This document shows positions 10,301-21,083 of a DNA stretch of 64,000 nucleotides, one piece after another. This DNA is from Owenia fusiformis (taxonomy: Eukaryota; Annelida; Polychaeta; Sabellida; Oweniidae), in the NCBI GenBank assembly GCA_903813345.2, contig CAIIXF020000006.1, positions 31,474,024-31,538,023 on the forward strand. Direction: 5' to 3'. The notes under the pieces are model-generated. The model searched no databases and was not told the origin of the DNA. It worked only from the letters and a program-made list of their open reading frames with translations. The number at the start of each line of letters is the position of its first letter. Within the stretch, counting starts at the first letter, position 1. A program made the position numbers and the translations under genes.

Positions 10301-13212
10301 CAGGGGAAATGGTGAATGCATTGAAATGATTGAACAGATTGAAACAATTTAAATGGAATTTCCAGTGTATATAGGGGTACAAACATAATATAGCAGTCAA
10401 TCACATATCTTAACATAACATTACATTGTAGTGTAAGAAGGATTAGGTTTTTCTAAGGCTTTTTCAATTCAGGTGGAAAATACAGCTGTTTACGAAAACA
10501 GATCCATTTCGGTAACATGTTCCAGGGTACAATTTTTCTTTTTCCATGATTTCATGAGATGTAGGCAGAGTCCTCACAACCTTTTTGGCACATATGTGGG
10601 TCAACACAATACATTTATGTTAAGAAAATCTAAGCACTTGCGGATGAACAGTTGACAGGACGTCAGAATTATCGATGTAGTTCTTACTTTTGTTATGTTA
10701 ATGGATGTTTCAAAACACACCTGCACTTTTAACCGTTCCATTAACGTAGCAATGGTAAGGAATTATTTTGATCATTCTGGCTGTGACATTTTGTTACCGA
10801 AACGCATCTATTTTCATAACCAGTTTAAATTCTTGACTACCTGGGGTGACAAGATTTCTCGTCACCTCAGAAATGACCTTGAAACCTAGAGTGACGAGAA
10901 AATCTGTCACAAAAATTTTCACTATAATTGCTCTTATTTGAACAATTTTCATTCAATTTACACAAAAAAATTTTTAAAATGTGTAGAAATGATCTCTGCC
11001 ATCTAATTTTATCAAGTTGAGCATCTCAAGTTGAATAGGTATGTAGTAAAATGTCAAAAGGTTGCAAAAATGAAAAATTCTCTGGTTTCAACCGATTTTA
11101 GAGCCTGAGATTCAAAAGTTCTACCATAAATATAACAGTATGAATAAGATACATTTATCTGAATTGATAATTGAATTAGTATTAAATGTGATTACACTAC
11201 TAGCATGGAGGCAGTTAAGCTGTTGCTATATTTATACTGTATGTATAAAAGCAAAATAAGAAAGCTCAAAGAGTAATGGTAAAACATAATTTTCATGTAT
11301 CTATAATTGTTATAGCAGTAGTCTTTCAATATGTAACAATCTAATGACAGTACATGTTGTCATAAACATTATTGCAAGCATACAAGTTGTCACATATCAA
11401 AACATGCCATTAACATGCAAAATGTCACCACCTGCCACTTCTGGTGGTGACATAAAAAAAAACTGCAAAATTTTTAATTTACTTAACATTGGCCACCACC
11501 TGCATTATGAAATATTAGCCTACAACCATGCAATGATGTAATAAGATGAAGCAGGGAGACCAGCCATTCAGTCAACCACATTACCCCAATAAAGCATTCA
11601 AAAGCATGCAAATTATTGACCAATATATCGGGTGTCCCAAAAAAGTGAGACACTTTGATTGCTGAGAAAACACTTTTTGGGACACCCAATATATTATGAA
11701 GGACTTCTTGTATCTGAGATATTATTAGTGATGCATTGCATATACATTTTGACTGAGCATGCATATTTAAGCAAGTGACATGAAAAGCAGGAAATCTATT
11801 AAGGACAATATATGCATGCATAATGTAGAAATAATATTCTTAAATGATGGTATCATATATGCTGTGGTTAAACTTTTAACAGCTTTGTTTATAACAAAAA
11901 TAGAATATTATTTCTACATTTCCAAATACTTGCACACTGGTGCACAGTAGGACACTTAGTCTCTTATTTTACTGATACTCAGGTGTACTTTAATTAGCTG
12001 GACATATTGAGTGGACATAATGAATCTTGTAAAGATACAAGATTCATGCTAATAAACTGATAAGTTGTAGTAACATGGTCCATAAAATTGTGACTCATTC
12101 AATGTCATTTCATAGGCTACTGATAAGTGGCTAGATAGGGGGAACATGGTTTTGAGCCTAAAAAGTTCAAGGGAGGAAATTGGAATTTGGGAAAAATAGA
12201 CTAATGCCACTAACACTGTCCTTTCTTTTGTTATTTCTTCTACGACCAACTTCTTCTTCTGAATCCTGAGTGATAAAGGGTTAAATGTTAGAAACCAAAT
12301 CAACATTAGACAAGTTCAACATTTTTATAATTGACGTGGTTTCTGACATCTAACTGTGACATAAATACAAATCATAGACATTATATGAAATTTTAACAGT
12401 TGATTTAAAACAATCTCTTCTTATCAGGAATTCAACCTGTATATTTCACTTAAAGTTGATAAAACTATTCCAGCACCAATTTGACTGCCTAATTAAAGAC
12501 AGACACCACTGGATTCCACAGAAAAATGATTTACAAATAAAATCAAAAACAAACTCTTCCAAGCATTTACATAAATTCCTGCAGTGTGATTTTAGATAGA
12601 TAATATCCACTGTTAAAGGAACATAAGAAAAGGAAATAGTGCACTTACATCATCTTCATCCTCTGAGGCGCTATGTGCTGGACTGCCTGCATAACTCCCT
12701 GGGCTCCCAGGTCCACTTCCAATGCTACCAGGGCTTCCCGGGGGACTACCTCCCTGCAGAAAAATTAGACATTGCATTGAATGAAGCTATATTTATAGAA
12801 GGAGAGTGAAATTGTTATTACATGTATTTGAACAATAATGTATTGGGTTCAAGCATTAAGTTCCTGATTGAGCTCACAAATGTTTTAAAATGTTTTATTA
12901 CAGATATAACTTACTTTTTTTATTTCAAGGGTTATGTTTTTTTTAACAAAGGTAGTTTAATATAGTGAAGCCAACTCCATAGAGTCCTATCTTGCATTGT
13001 ATTTTCTGACAATGGAAACAGATGTATCTTATAGCCCATGTATTTTCATTATGACATCTAACAGATTAGTTATGAGCAAGGGGCAACATACTCAATTACC
13101 TGACCAATTCTATACATTTAAAACCCTTTGTTCATTTTACTTTACTTACCCCACTTCCACTTGGAGCATCACTATCAGCATCCGAATTGTAGCTACCCTC
13201 ACTATCAGACAT
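159..13212 (-). CDS. SUPT5H: Transcription elongation factor SPT5 (DSIF large subunit), 3' part outside window
   Basis: SPT5 pairs with SPT4 as DSIF, rides on RNA polymerase II and controls pausing and elongation in the nucleus. Eighteen coding exons join in phase with GT-AG borders: 13150-13212, 12649-12753, 12215-12265, 9087-9171, 8565-8703, 8253-8381, 7782-7881, 7306-7440, 6949-7065, 6672-6767, 6253-6423, 6039-6114, 5632-5789, 5318-5473, 4839-4936, 1536-1605, 1197-1322, 159-284 (2001 nt, 667 codons). The start [15 protein letters not shown] matches the acidic SPT5 N-terminus. A Ser/Gly/Pro and Asp/Glu-rich tail (residues 1-130) is followed by NGN (about 194-285), KOW1 (290-330), KOW2 (437-467), KOW3 (490-520) and KOW4 (612-645). 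KOW5, the CTR phosphorylated by P-TEFb and the last KOWs must lie beyond position 1. A TTTGTAG acceptor near 13244 suggests a 5' UTR intron. Exon 3 (17 codons, donor GTTAGT) is the least certain exon; the rest follow family residues closely. Confidence 0.95.
757..901. repeat. Foldback repeat in SPT5 intron
   Basis: Two arms of about 60 bp, 757-818 and 838-899, are imperfect reverse complements around a short centre holding GAGCGTAGCGAG. The same centre word recurs near 34840. It lies in the intron between the KOW4 exons. No terminal target duplication was identified. Confidence 0.6.
1643..3580 (-). mobile_element. Mariner transposon with ~185-bp terminal inverted repeats
   Basis: The ends are near-identical reverse complements starting (C)CAGGTCGTTCAATAAG, running about 1643-1827 and 3395-3580, and flanked by TA on both sides (1641-1642 and 3581-3582). 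This is the Tc1/mariner target duplication. Inside, on the minus strand, is a mariner-type transposase. The close match between arms suggests a recent insertion. It lies in the SPT5 intron 1606-4838, in the same orientation as the gene. Confidence 0.92.
1947..3194 (-). CDS. Mariner (DD34D) transposase with one probable intron
   Basis: This is the enzyme that cuts and pastes the surrounding element. Exon 2472-3194 (241 codons, start [11 protein letters not shown]) holds the helix-turn-helix region, the mariner signature WVPKELT and the first catalytic Asp in ITCDE. Exon 1947-2327 (126 codons plus stop) holds HQDNAPCH with the second Asp and [10 protein letters not shown] with the third. There are 34 residues between the last two, as in mariner. 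The two parts are in one frame if 2328-2471 (144 nt, ATG|GTAAGC to TTTCAG|GTT) is spliced out; read through, it hits a stop. Joined length is about 367 residues against roughly 345 for classic mariners. No other break is visible, so it may be active. Confidence 0.85.
3748..4543. mobile_element. Non-autonomous DNA element with a third internal terminus
   Basis: The left end (CTATCACACCAAACTCGTTC, 3753 on) and right end (AGTTTGGTGTGATAG, 4525-4539) are inverted repeats. The last 50-70 bp also appear internally at about 4100-4152. The body is packed with CGTTC and ACGTCC words and keeps far more CpG than its surroundings. No coding potential was found. The superfamily is undetermined and the target duplication is unclear. 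Confidence 0.6.
5318..5789 (-). CDS. SUPT5H: SPT5 KOW2-KOW3 exons
   Basis: Exon 5632-5789 carries KOW2 ([20 protein letters not shown]) and the MMPKHEDLK linker. Exon 5318-5473 carries KOW3 ([20 protein letters not shown]) and FSDLTMHE. The codon split across 6039 and 5789 (C plus TG, Leu) keeps the frame. Confidence 0.95.
6672..7065 (-). CDS. SUPT5H: SPT5 KOW1 exons
   Basis: Exon 6949-7065 ends the NGN region and opens KOW1 with [19 protein letters not shown]. Exon 6672-6767 continues it as [20 protein letters not shown]. The Arg-Gly-Ile-Tyr-Lys-Asp-Asp core is nearly identical to vertebrate SPT5. Exon 6253-6423, downstream, holds the basic linker and [17 protein letters not shown]. Confidence 0.95.
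7306..7881 (-). CDS. SUPT5H: SPT5 NGN-domain exons
   Basis: Exons 7782-7881 and 7306-7440 encode the NusG N-terminal (NGN) fold, which binds SPT4 and the polymerase clamp. Visible family words include [33 protein letters not shown] and [13 protein letters not shown]. The first exon takes its opening G from the preceding AA-ending exon to make Lys. Both junctions are standard GT-AG. Confidence 0.95.
7945..8055. repeat. 55-bp tandem duplication in SPT5 intron
   Basis: CATACAATCATCCATGGGAA and CATACAATCATACATGGGAA begin 55 bp apart, at 7945 and 8000, and are followed by near-identical sequence. It is a simple two-copy tandem duplication between the NGN exon and the preceding exon. Confidence 0.8.
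9180..9935. repeat. Minisatellite, ~32-bp units with 97-bp higher-order period
   Basis: Units of the type CATAACATAGCAGTCATATC repeat across the block. From 9481 the variants recur every 97 bp (TCTTGAAC or TCATGAAC at 9481, 9578, 9675 and 9772), so triplets of units were amplified together. It lies in the SPT5 intron 9172-12214, directly next to exon 4. Confidence 0.88.
10080..10345. repeat. Degenerate GAAATGATTGAAA-type tandem repeat
   Basis: Loosely repeated words (ATTGAAA, GAAATG, and TGATGCAAGCATTGAAACAG twice) run across this segment. They explain the open frames seen here on the minus strand, which have no protein-like composition. Confidence 0.65.
10836..10915. repeat. Dispersed repeat, copy 1 (hairpin-forming)
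   Basis: CTTGACTACCTGGGGTGACA with AAATGACCTTGAAACC matches 15170-15241. The block contains inverted words (TGACAAGATTTCTCGTCA and TGACGAGAAAATCTGTCA), so it can fold. The family is unknown. Confidence 0.6.
11621..11697. mobile_element. Short palindromic MITE, GGGTGTCCCAAAAA type
   Basis: ATATCGGGTGTCCCAAAAAA and its near reverse complement ending TTTTTGGGACACCCAATAT enclose about 25 bp. The terminal word GGGTGTCCCAAAAA is typical of small Tc1/mariner-related elements. It lies in an SPT5 intron. Confidence 0.6.
11820..11921. repeat. Inverted repeat with 19-bp arms
   Basis: AATGTAGAAATAATATTCT near 11821 is repeated inverted near 11902-11920. The 60-bp middle has no coding signal. It may be a solo foldback or the remains of a MITE. 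Confidence 0.6.
12754..13149 (-). other. SUPT5H: SPT5 intron 1, no recognisable content
   Basis: Phase-0 GT-AG intron of 396 bp. It is A+T-rich with no repeat or open frame of note. Confidence 0.7.
13150..13212 (-). CDS. SUPT5H: SPT5 coding exon 1 with start codon
   Basis: The ATG at 13212-13210 opens [21 protein letters not shown], 21 codons, and a GTAAGT donor follows. The Met-Ser-Asp-Ser-Glu start is shared with vertebrate SPT5, which fixes the start codon. The next two exons add a Gly/Ser/Pro stretch (12649-12753) and an acidic-to-basic stretch (12215-12265). These are low-complexity parts that vary between animals. Confidence 0.9.
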
Positions 13213-14395
13213 GATGTTTACAGTATTACAGAACCATTAATCTACAAATAATAGATATTCATCTCGGATTGCTACGGTCTAATGTTTTCAATCGAACCGG
13301 TAAGCATCTATGAGTTAACAGCACAACAAATACATATACAAAGGACCAACATATGGGCCAATATTAACACGTGAAAGTTTACTAAAAAAAATCACTTAAT
13401 GATCAGATTGGCACATAGTATAGTAAAATATTTTAGGTTTTCTATGATTGATATGCTTCTTAGATATGAGAGATCTATTTAAAAAGGTACAACAATGTCA
13501 ATAGTATGCAAAGTCAATTTTTTTGCTATAAATCAAGCAGTGGAGGTCTACAATACCTGTAATAATAAATACTTATAGGTTACGTTATCATCACAAAATG
13601 TATGTCATTACTGTTTTTTTAAAATGAGTAAAAAAACATTATTCACCTTTCCCCAAAGTCAGCTAATGAATATTATAATAAGCAAACCTGAAATCTCTGA
13701 CAGTCAGAGTAGGGCAGATTTTCGCGGGAAAATCTTAACACATTAGAAGCCAATGTGAATCGTGACGGAAATGGGTTAATTTTTTTGTCAAATTATGTTG
13801 AGTAGTAATAATATTTATGATAAATGTCATGGAATTTAACAATTATACTCACGTCTATATTCCCCCTTGTTTATATTGTTCTGGGGAATCAAATGAATAG
13901 AGAAATAGAGTCCAATGTTTCCTGTACATTTTCAAATTACGCCGACTGTACAAAACCCCAAGTTTAGTTCTTGAATGTCAAAATGTCAACATCCCATGGT
14001 AATCTTAAGTTTGTGTAATATTTTCTCATGGGTTGAAGAAAGGGGTATGGCTTAACCTTGAAGAAAAAGTATTCGGCTCTCTAATCTGGGCCAATGGTGT
14101 GTTACTTTCACTTACGTTCAGCCACCTATTATACCACATGACAATGTTACTTTTATGTCTGCCGAAGAATATGACAGTGGTTACATGAGTGATGACTAAT
14201 TTCATTGAACAATGTTAAGGCCGTTCATGTATGCTTTGAGACAATGTACCAGAGTTGCTTGTTTTACCCACGATCGTCTATTTGAAGAGATTTATCTCTT
14301 GAAAGCCCATGGGCATTCTTTTAAATATCGAACTTTCAGGATATATTTTGATGTAGACCTACAAGAGAGAAACTCTGACAATTCAAGCCCGTAGT
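13213..14395. promoter_or_regulatory. SPT5 5' region with E2F-like palindrome
   Basis: Upstream of the SPT5 ATG on the minus strand, a TTTGTAG acceptor near 13244 hints at a non-coding first exon further up. At about 13718-13735 sits GATTTTCGCGGGAAAATC, a palindrome holding overlapping E2F-type sites (TTTCGCGGGAAA). It is a reasonable promoter element for a housekeeping gene. The transcription start is not visible; this is inference. Confidence 0.35.
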
Positions 14396-14585
14396 CAGGA
14401 TTTACCTGGGGGAGCAGTTTTACCAAGGGGGAGCTTTTTGACAGTTTTGGCAAAATAACATTCGAAAAGTGCTCAGAATGGTGAAAAACTGCATGATTTT
14501 GAAAGAATTTCTGGCTAGGGGGAGGGCAGCCGTTCCTTCTGCTCATCCCACTGCCCCCCCCCCCCCCTTTGGCTACTGGCCTGTA
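14395..14585. repeat. Dispersed repeat with poly-C tract
   Basis: GTAGTCAGGATTTACCTGGG through a run of C and TTTGGCTACTGGCCTG. Related G- or C-rich words with CTGGCTACGCC occur near 35625-35765, so this is probably a retroposon-tail type repeat. No coding sequence is recognisable. Confidence 0.45.
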
Positions 14586-15165
14586 ATTAAGCTTTGAATT
14601 GCAATTTAAATGCAAACTACTACAGTATGATGAATATTAGTTATTTCAATATATAAATTGCAAAACTACATGACCAACCGCAAATTATTTGGGCAATCCG
14701 ATGAGAAAAATGCAAGTGGACTCTGACATTTAAAACTGTTCTTCATATATTTTTTATTAGAAACATTAGAAACATAATGAACCATTTAATTGAATAATCA
14801 TGATAAATGTATATTCCTAATACATACAGTCTTATTGTTTGAATGATTGTCAATCTTTGGTTTGCGTAATTGGATTCACTTTGTTAAAAGACTAGCACTC
14901 GTATCACAATTATTTCTATGGTTTGATTTACCGGATGGTGTATTTAAGACACAGCTTAAGGCAAAATAGTCAGAAAAATATATTTCACTTAGTTTTGTTA
15001 TCATTTTATAATGAGATCTATTTCACTCATTGGGCGATCTAATAGTAATTGAAGTTTTGCGAAATGTGCCCTGCTTTGACGTCATTGATTTTCATCGACC
15101 AATCAGCACAGCGGTCAAATGAGTACACTTTGGACTTTGGGGAAAGGTGAATAAACAAGGCATTA

Positions 15166-15241
15166 ACCTCTTGACTACCCAGAATGACGAGATTTCTTGT
15201 CACCTCAGAAATGACCTTGAAACCCAGAGGGACAAGAAACT
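15166..15241. repeat. Dispersed repeat, copy 2
   Basis: TTGACTACCCAGAATGACGA and AAATGACCTTGAAACCCAGA match the copy at 10836-10915. It abuts the LINE fragment on its right. Confidence 0.55.
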
Positions 15242-15428
15242 AAATCAAGGATGTTATTTTGTCTAGTTGGTTCCTTGACTAGTTGGGTTAGGCCATGATC
15301 ATCAGTTATTGTAATCATCTTCTCATTAAGATCATTAGGATATTGAGAATTAGGCCTTATACTTCCATTCTCCCAATCAATGTCTGGTAAGTTGAAGTCT
15401 CCGAATAGAAAGATGGTTACATCAAGGA
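15236..15428 (-). pseudogene. LINE (non-LTR retrotransposon) endonuclease fragment
   Basis: Read on the minus strand this gives DVTIFLFGDFNLPDIDW, then HGLTQLVKEPTR and NILDLV. The GDFN motif and the following P-D-I-D-W and H-G-L-x-Q-x-V-x-x-P-T-R pattern identify the APE-type endonuclease of a non-LTR retrotransposon, which nicks target DNA. Only about 60 residues survive. The 5' side is cut by the hAT-like element at 15429, and past 16290 I cannot recognise the continuation. It is a dead fragment. Confidence 0.75.
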
Positions 15429-16282
15429 CACCCCCATAAATGTGGGGTTATTTTGAGGATTTTTAATATTTAGGACATTTGTTACTCAAAATAACCCCAC
15501 AAAGTTAAGGCTTTGATTCTTTGGGGGTTTGCTAAACAATAGCATACATATAGAATTTGTACTAATATTATTAGAATTTACTCACCTTTTTATGTTTTTC
15601 GTATCGACAAGACATTAATCTTCAACATGCTACCAAATATAGCCCTCTAAGTGTTGTATTCATTCTTGTAATGACGATTTAATACGGATAGCAGATATTT
15701 CTAGAAAAGTTTTTCAAATTTCATGCGCAGTCGATATTTTTTATCTAAATAACAAACTTCGCGTAAATACGAAATCCAAAAGTAAAAATGGAGGGAAATT
15801 TTGAAAATGATTTTCACCTTCCGGTGTATTAAAAGGACTGTCAACCTCAAGTTTGACCGCTGTAACGTCTACGGCCTTTGTTTTCCTGAACTTAGGCATA
15901 AGCAATAATTTTGTTATTAATTTGACAGGTGATTTCGTTTGGCACTGTTAAGTTTCCCATCTACCACATAATTCCTCCCAAAATGCAACGCGCGAAAATG
16001 GCCAAAATTTGAATAGATTTCGAGAGTCAAATATTACAGCAAATTGTTCCAGTTATAAAGCATTGTTTCTACTGATCGATCGCTCCTTACATTGGAAAAA
16101 GAATCTTCTTCACAGAAGAGAAGAAAAAGGTAAGGAAACTGCCGATATTGTCAGAACTTGAATCTTCAAATCATGTGAAAAAAAACGAAAAGAATCAAAG
16201 CCTTAAATTTGTGGGGTTATTTTGAGAAACAAATGTCCGAAATATCAAAAAAACTCAAAATAACCCCACATGTATGGGGGTA
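15429..16282. mobile_element. hAT-like non-autonomous element, 8-bp target duplication
   Basis: ATCAAGGA occurs directly at 15421-15428 and 16283-16290. Between them are inverted ends (CACCCCCATA / TACCCCCATA) extending about 100 bp and including TGTGGGGTTATTTTGAG and its internal inverted copy. An 8-bp duplication fits hAT. No transposase is present in the 854 bp. It sits inside the LINE fragment, so it is the younger insertion. Confidence 0.85.
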
Positions 16283-16620
16283 ATCAAGGAGGATTGGAAG
16301 CCAGGGTTCCAACTCGATATTCTGTAATCTTCAATCGATGCTGTAGTTTCCAATCCTGCCTCTATATTACTACTGCTGAAAGGAGAATTGCCGATATTCT
16401 TGATTGAATTTACTATTCATAACGCCTATGTGATACCCAGATACATGTATATGGAACAGAATATCGATTGGCGTCCCTGGGAGCCAACTCCTTGTGGTTA
16501 CATCAAATCATTTCATTATTTTAACCATATGAACTTGTTCCTAACATGAGCATAAAAAATTTAACTTAGCCTAGGCCTAGGCTAGGCCCAAGCCTAATTT
16601 GCACTTTCAGCATAAGCTTA

Positions 16621-17447
16621 CTACTTTTTTCATGGCCTGACTTCGTCGCTAACATGCGAAATATAAGAGTTAGCTGACGTTTGGGAGTCTGACTTACCTT
16701 CTAAAGGTTAGAACCCGAATCTTAATGAAACCATATCACCTTTGTTCCGTCAACCATGGAGCATTTGCCACAACATCCAAGAGGTAAATCATGGACCGAG
16801 AAAATGAATGATTTCCTTGTAAGTTCCGGAAGTTTCAATACGAAAAATTACCGAACATATGTGAAAACCGAATATTTGTTCGTTGTTTTCACGATTTACA
16901 GGTTCGTTTGTTCTTCAATGTTTTGGTCTAAATTATAAAGCATCACCAACAGGTCTTACTCTATTAATCAACTAATACAGCAGACGGCTCATATTTCTAC
17001 GTAGCATTTCATTCAGACCAATAGTGGGAGTGTAGATCACGCATTTTCTTTCGTTGCGTACTTCACTTGAAATTGGTAATTTTAAATATTGACTACTTCA
17101 CTTAGCTTGGCGGATGTAGAACATTGCTTAATATTCTTTTAATTTTCACACCAGACATGCTTGGTTGACACGTCAACAAAGTAAAGTTCAAGGGTCAATG
17201 CGTTATTTCGTGATAACTACAACGCCTTCCCGGAAGTCAACATTGATGAAAAATGAAAAAGTCGGAAAAGCATTTACACTAATTTCTATCAAATGCTATG
17301 TTTATGCATCATCATCCACGCAACAACGGTGATATGGTTTCATTAAGATTCGGGTTCTAACCTTTAGAAGGTAAGTCAGACTTCCAAACGTCAGCTAACT
17401 CTTACATTTAGCATGTAAGCGACGAAGTCAGGCCATGAAAAAAGCAG
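16621..17447. mobile_element. TA-flanked MITE family A, copy 1
   Basis: Inverted ends of over 100 bp (CTACTTTTTTCATGGCCTGA and reverse complement) are flanked by TA at 16619-16620 and 17448-17449. A second copy lies at 57783-58846, mostly near-identical. An internal 60-codon open frame beginning [10 protein letters not shown] is shared by both copies but resembles no known protein, and is best seen as conserved by recent transposition. Tc1/mariner-type by its TA duplication. Confidence 0.88.
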
Positions 17448-20400
17448 TAGAGCTAGATCTACAGTTCTGAAATTGGAGGCCATTGAATCTAAAAGCTACA
17501 AGGTACGATGATAGTCATTTGCTCTAATTGAACTTTGAAATATGTAACGTCTAATTCTGATAACCATCAATCATAATTTTGACATATCTCTTTATCTAGC
17601 AAGGTAAAATGCACAAAACTTACCATAAATGTTTAGAATGCTTTTTCCCAAAAGGAAAATGGCGAACAAAGCTAGCTGCATACACATTTGCGAATGAGCT
17701 CCGATTAAATTTCTTTCAAATGGATTCTTTGGAACACATATTTTTAAGTATTTACTGCAATCAAATAATTATTAATTTTTTTTTCATGACTTTAATTTTG
17801 TTTTATCAAATCTCTATCGGAAAAAAGATGAAATTACCTTTGAACCAACTATGACCTCTGACCTCCTTATTAACCCTTTGATTTACACAACATTTAAACG
17901 ATTTCAAACTGATTTTAAAGCATTTACTTGTCTTAATATTAACTAGAAATTCACAGGTAATGAGTAAAAAGACATTTAGCTTTGTTTTGGTTGTTATAAA
18001 ACATGAAACAATGGTTTACTAACGGAGATATTAGGAAATCGATAAAATATGACGTCATTCGTCTCGCCTTCTTCATAGTCATCGCCATTTTTGCCACGAC
18101 TGATGTGGTAGCACATACAGGAGAAATCAGACAATTTTCTAGTGGATAAAGGATAGCATTGTCAAAATATTTCCGTTCATATGAAAGTTAAAGTCGTTAA
18201 GACACTCTAGGTTAATGATTTGATCCTTGGTTCATCCTATTTGCTGTGAATTTCATGTCCCTTGAAAGTGAACCAAATCAACACTTCATCTTTGAAGGTT
18301 GATGAATGGCAATGGGCCTGGAAATCGACAACAAAGAAAGGTATAACTTGGTGTATTACCTTTACACTTGATTTTACATCCAGTAGTCAGAGCATTATAA
18401 TAGAATAAAAACTATCATAACAGGAAAGTATACGCTATATGACGAGGAAAGGTAAAAAACACGGTAGAAACAAAGGAAACCGAACTTGCATAAATTATGC
18501 TAATGAGGCTGATGCCGCCATTTTGCCACGTACATTCAGTGTTGGAAGTGTTCAATCAGCGATTTAGCTCAGTCGTTGTTGCATGATCTATGTGACATAA
18601 TTTACAAGCATGCTCTAGATATATAATGTTTTCCCATTAACTTTTAAATAATACAGATTTTCATGAAGACTCGATCACATTTAGCAAATAGTAATGGACG
18701 AGGCCATAACACGTATTTACTTGGGAAGAAGGGGTGTTTGGGTACACACCATTTGCTTACTGTATATATCATCATATCTCTCGTTTATCAATCATAGCCT
18801 CTATCGACACATAAATCATCAGAATTTACACATTCGATAGTTTCTCTTATTTCTCTCATAAAGTATTCGTGAATCTGCTACTAATGTGCAAGAAACTTTG
18901 TTCAAACACTGACTTTTGTGTAACTGATGTAAGTTAAGGGGTGTTGGGTTACATTATTGTTTACGCATACCCTAGGTATTATTTTAGAGAATGCTTGTTG
19001 AAAATGTATGATTAAAATCGTAATCAAAATTTTAACTGATCGTTCTAATACTTCAAAAGTATTATTATCTTCCACAAAGGCATGTATAAAATAGCTATTT
19101 CCTTCAACCTTCACTAATTGTGAGTTCAGCAGAATCTGAAAACTGGATGTATATTTTTTCATTATATTGTTTGATAGTATCACAACATATAGCCTCTAAT
19201 GCTATACAATTTGACTATGAATCAAGTTCAGTATGCTGATTAACGAACTGGGTCATCTCCCTTGTTTTTACATTCGGTAAGTTAACACCCCTTGCGCGAA
19301 AATTCAACCAATCCATTTTGTAAATGCTGTGATTCATTGTAAACCAACTATATCTAAAATTTTATAGAACACCTAGAATGGAATACAGGTTTGATTATTT
19401 CAAATAAAAATAGCTGACAACCTGAACAAATCATTTGCTAAACTTTTATAAATAAAGTGAATCGACTTATTCAATTTTGAACACAATCATGACATTCTGG
19501 TGTGCCTCTAACCCACCACCCCTTGGTTTTGATTTAACTCGTCCAACGTCCTAACATTGAAATGCTAGATGTTTCTTTTGAATTTAGGTAGTCCGTGTGT
19601 TTAGAAATTTTAATGACTCCGATTTGTGATTTTCAGGTACACATAACTCTCTCCATACTTCACATCTTTCAGTTTTGCTCAAAGAGTAAAACATGTACAT
19701 ATACCTAGAGGGTCAATCAGTTCTACCAGGGACCTACTTTTTCACTGTAGTCTACATAAAAATCATAAAATGTAATGAATATTCTCCTTTTGCATATGTA
19801 ATTATTATGCTCATCAAATTATCTTTTTATAATTGCATACTTTTTGTGTGAAACTGAAAGTTGTATACTGTGTTAGTACTCTAATTAGGAAGCCATTAAA
19901 ATTTTTGAACATACAGAAGTATCTAAAATGGACATATTTTTCATTATTCCTTGTGATTTATCAATTCAGTTGATGGTCAATATAATTGTTTACATTGAAG
20001 AAAAGTAGAACTAATCATTCTGTATGTTCTGAAAAGCTTCCAATTTTGAGTCCCATCTTATTTTTTATTCTAGTACACTTAAACTTAACCATGCATGGTC
20101 TACATCTTCCTGTAATTCACACATAGCTAGGCAAGGTGTGTCCGAATCCAGCCAATCAGAACACAGTATTTCAGACATAGAAGTGTGTGAAATATCAGTA
20201 ACACATGCAAGGTCACTAGTTAAACAGTTGGATGGTGATGAATGCACTTTTCACGTTGGATTTGATGACTGGCCAACTTGACCCTTGCAAAAAAATTGTT
20301 CTTTTAGTGATTTTGTTCCTTTTGGATGATTTTGTAGAAAAAATTGCAATCTGTGAATTTAAGCCCAAGACCCAATGCATTGTAGCTGCTTCATACTCAG

Positions 20401-21083
20401 GCATTGTTTCCTAAACTTTGCATTCACGCTACATGGTCATGCAAAGGTTTGGAAACAACACCTTCATGGTATGATTCAGCAAACAATGCACTGAGTCCAG
20501 GGCTTAAATCCTTAAATGAATGTCCCTTGATCATTAGTTGAGGGTTTATGATTTCTGCAATCAGTGAAAATAAAAAATGCAGGTCATTAAATTTATTCTT
20601 TTCATTATATAAGATATTTAAGATCAACTGATGATCTTGGTATATAAGGATTTGAATAATTCCTCAAAAAGGTGTTATTTCAACCTTTGCATGAGATGCA
20701 CAGCATTGAGTGTGAAGGAAATAACACCCGAGTGGAATGAATCAGCCACATAACATCACGTCTTAGGCTTAAGTTATTTTTGCATTGCAAAATATTTTCT
20801 ACGAATCACCTTAAAAATCACAAAAAAAACATATTTTCAGTGAAATTTTCGCAAGGGTCAAGTATCAAAATGAATCTGAAGAGTTGTCACCTTGACAACC
20901 ATTCAATGAATGAACTTTGGTGAGTCATTGCCATTGGTTATATAATGCAGTGCAGTTATATGAAATACTGTGTTTGGAGTGGTGGCTCTTATCGTACAGA
21001 CCTTTCTTAGCTATGTGTGAAGGTCTACTATGTTCATGGATGCAATTTTCATTTATTCTATTCTTAAACAATTCTCTTTTTAG
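17448..21083. other. Region upstream of the ZC3H4-like gene
   Basis: No conserved coding exon is recognised. GCCGCCATTTTGCC at about 18508 resembles a YY1-type promoter site, and a similar CATCGCCATTTTTGCC lies near 18087. One or more non-coding first exons of the ZC3H4-like gene are expected here because its start-codon exon is preceded by an acceptor. The start site itself cannot be placed. Confidence 0.3.

Noticed and set aside
14395-14585. Possible tRNA-derived SINE
   Set aside because: No A-box or B-box promoter words found; only a G/C-rich tail-like segment is recognisable.
16756-16938. 60-residue open frame ([10 protein letters not shown]...) repeated at 57918
   Set aside because: Both copies lie inside the same MITE family and share non-coding parts equally well; no known protein motif.
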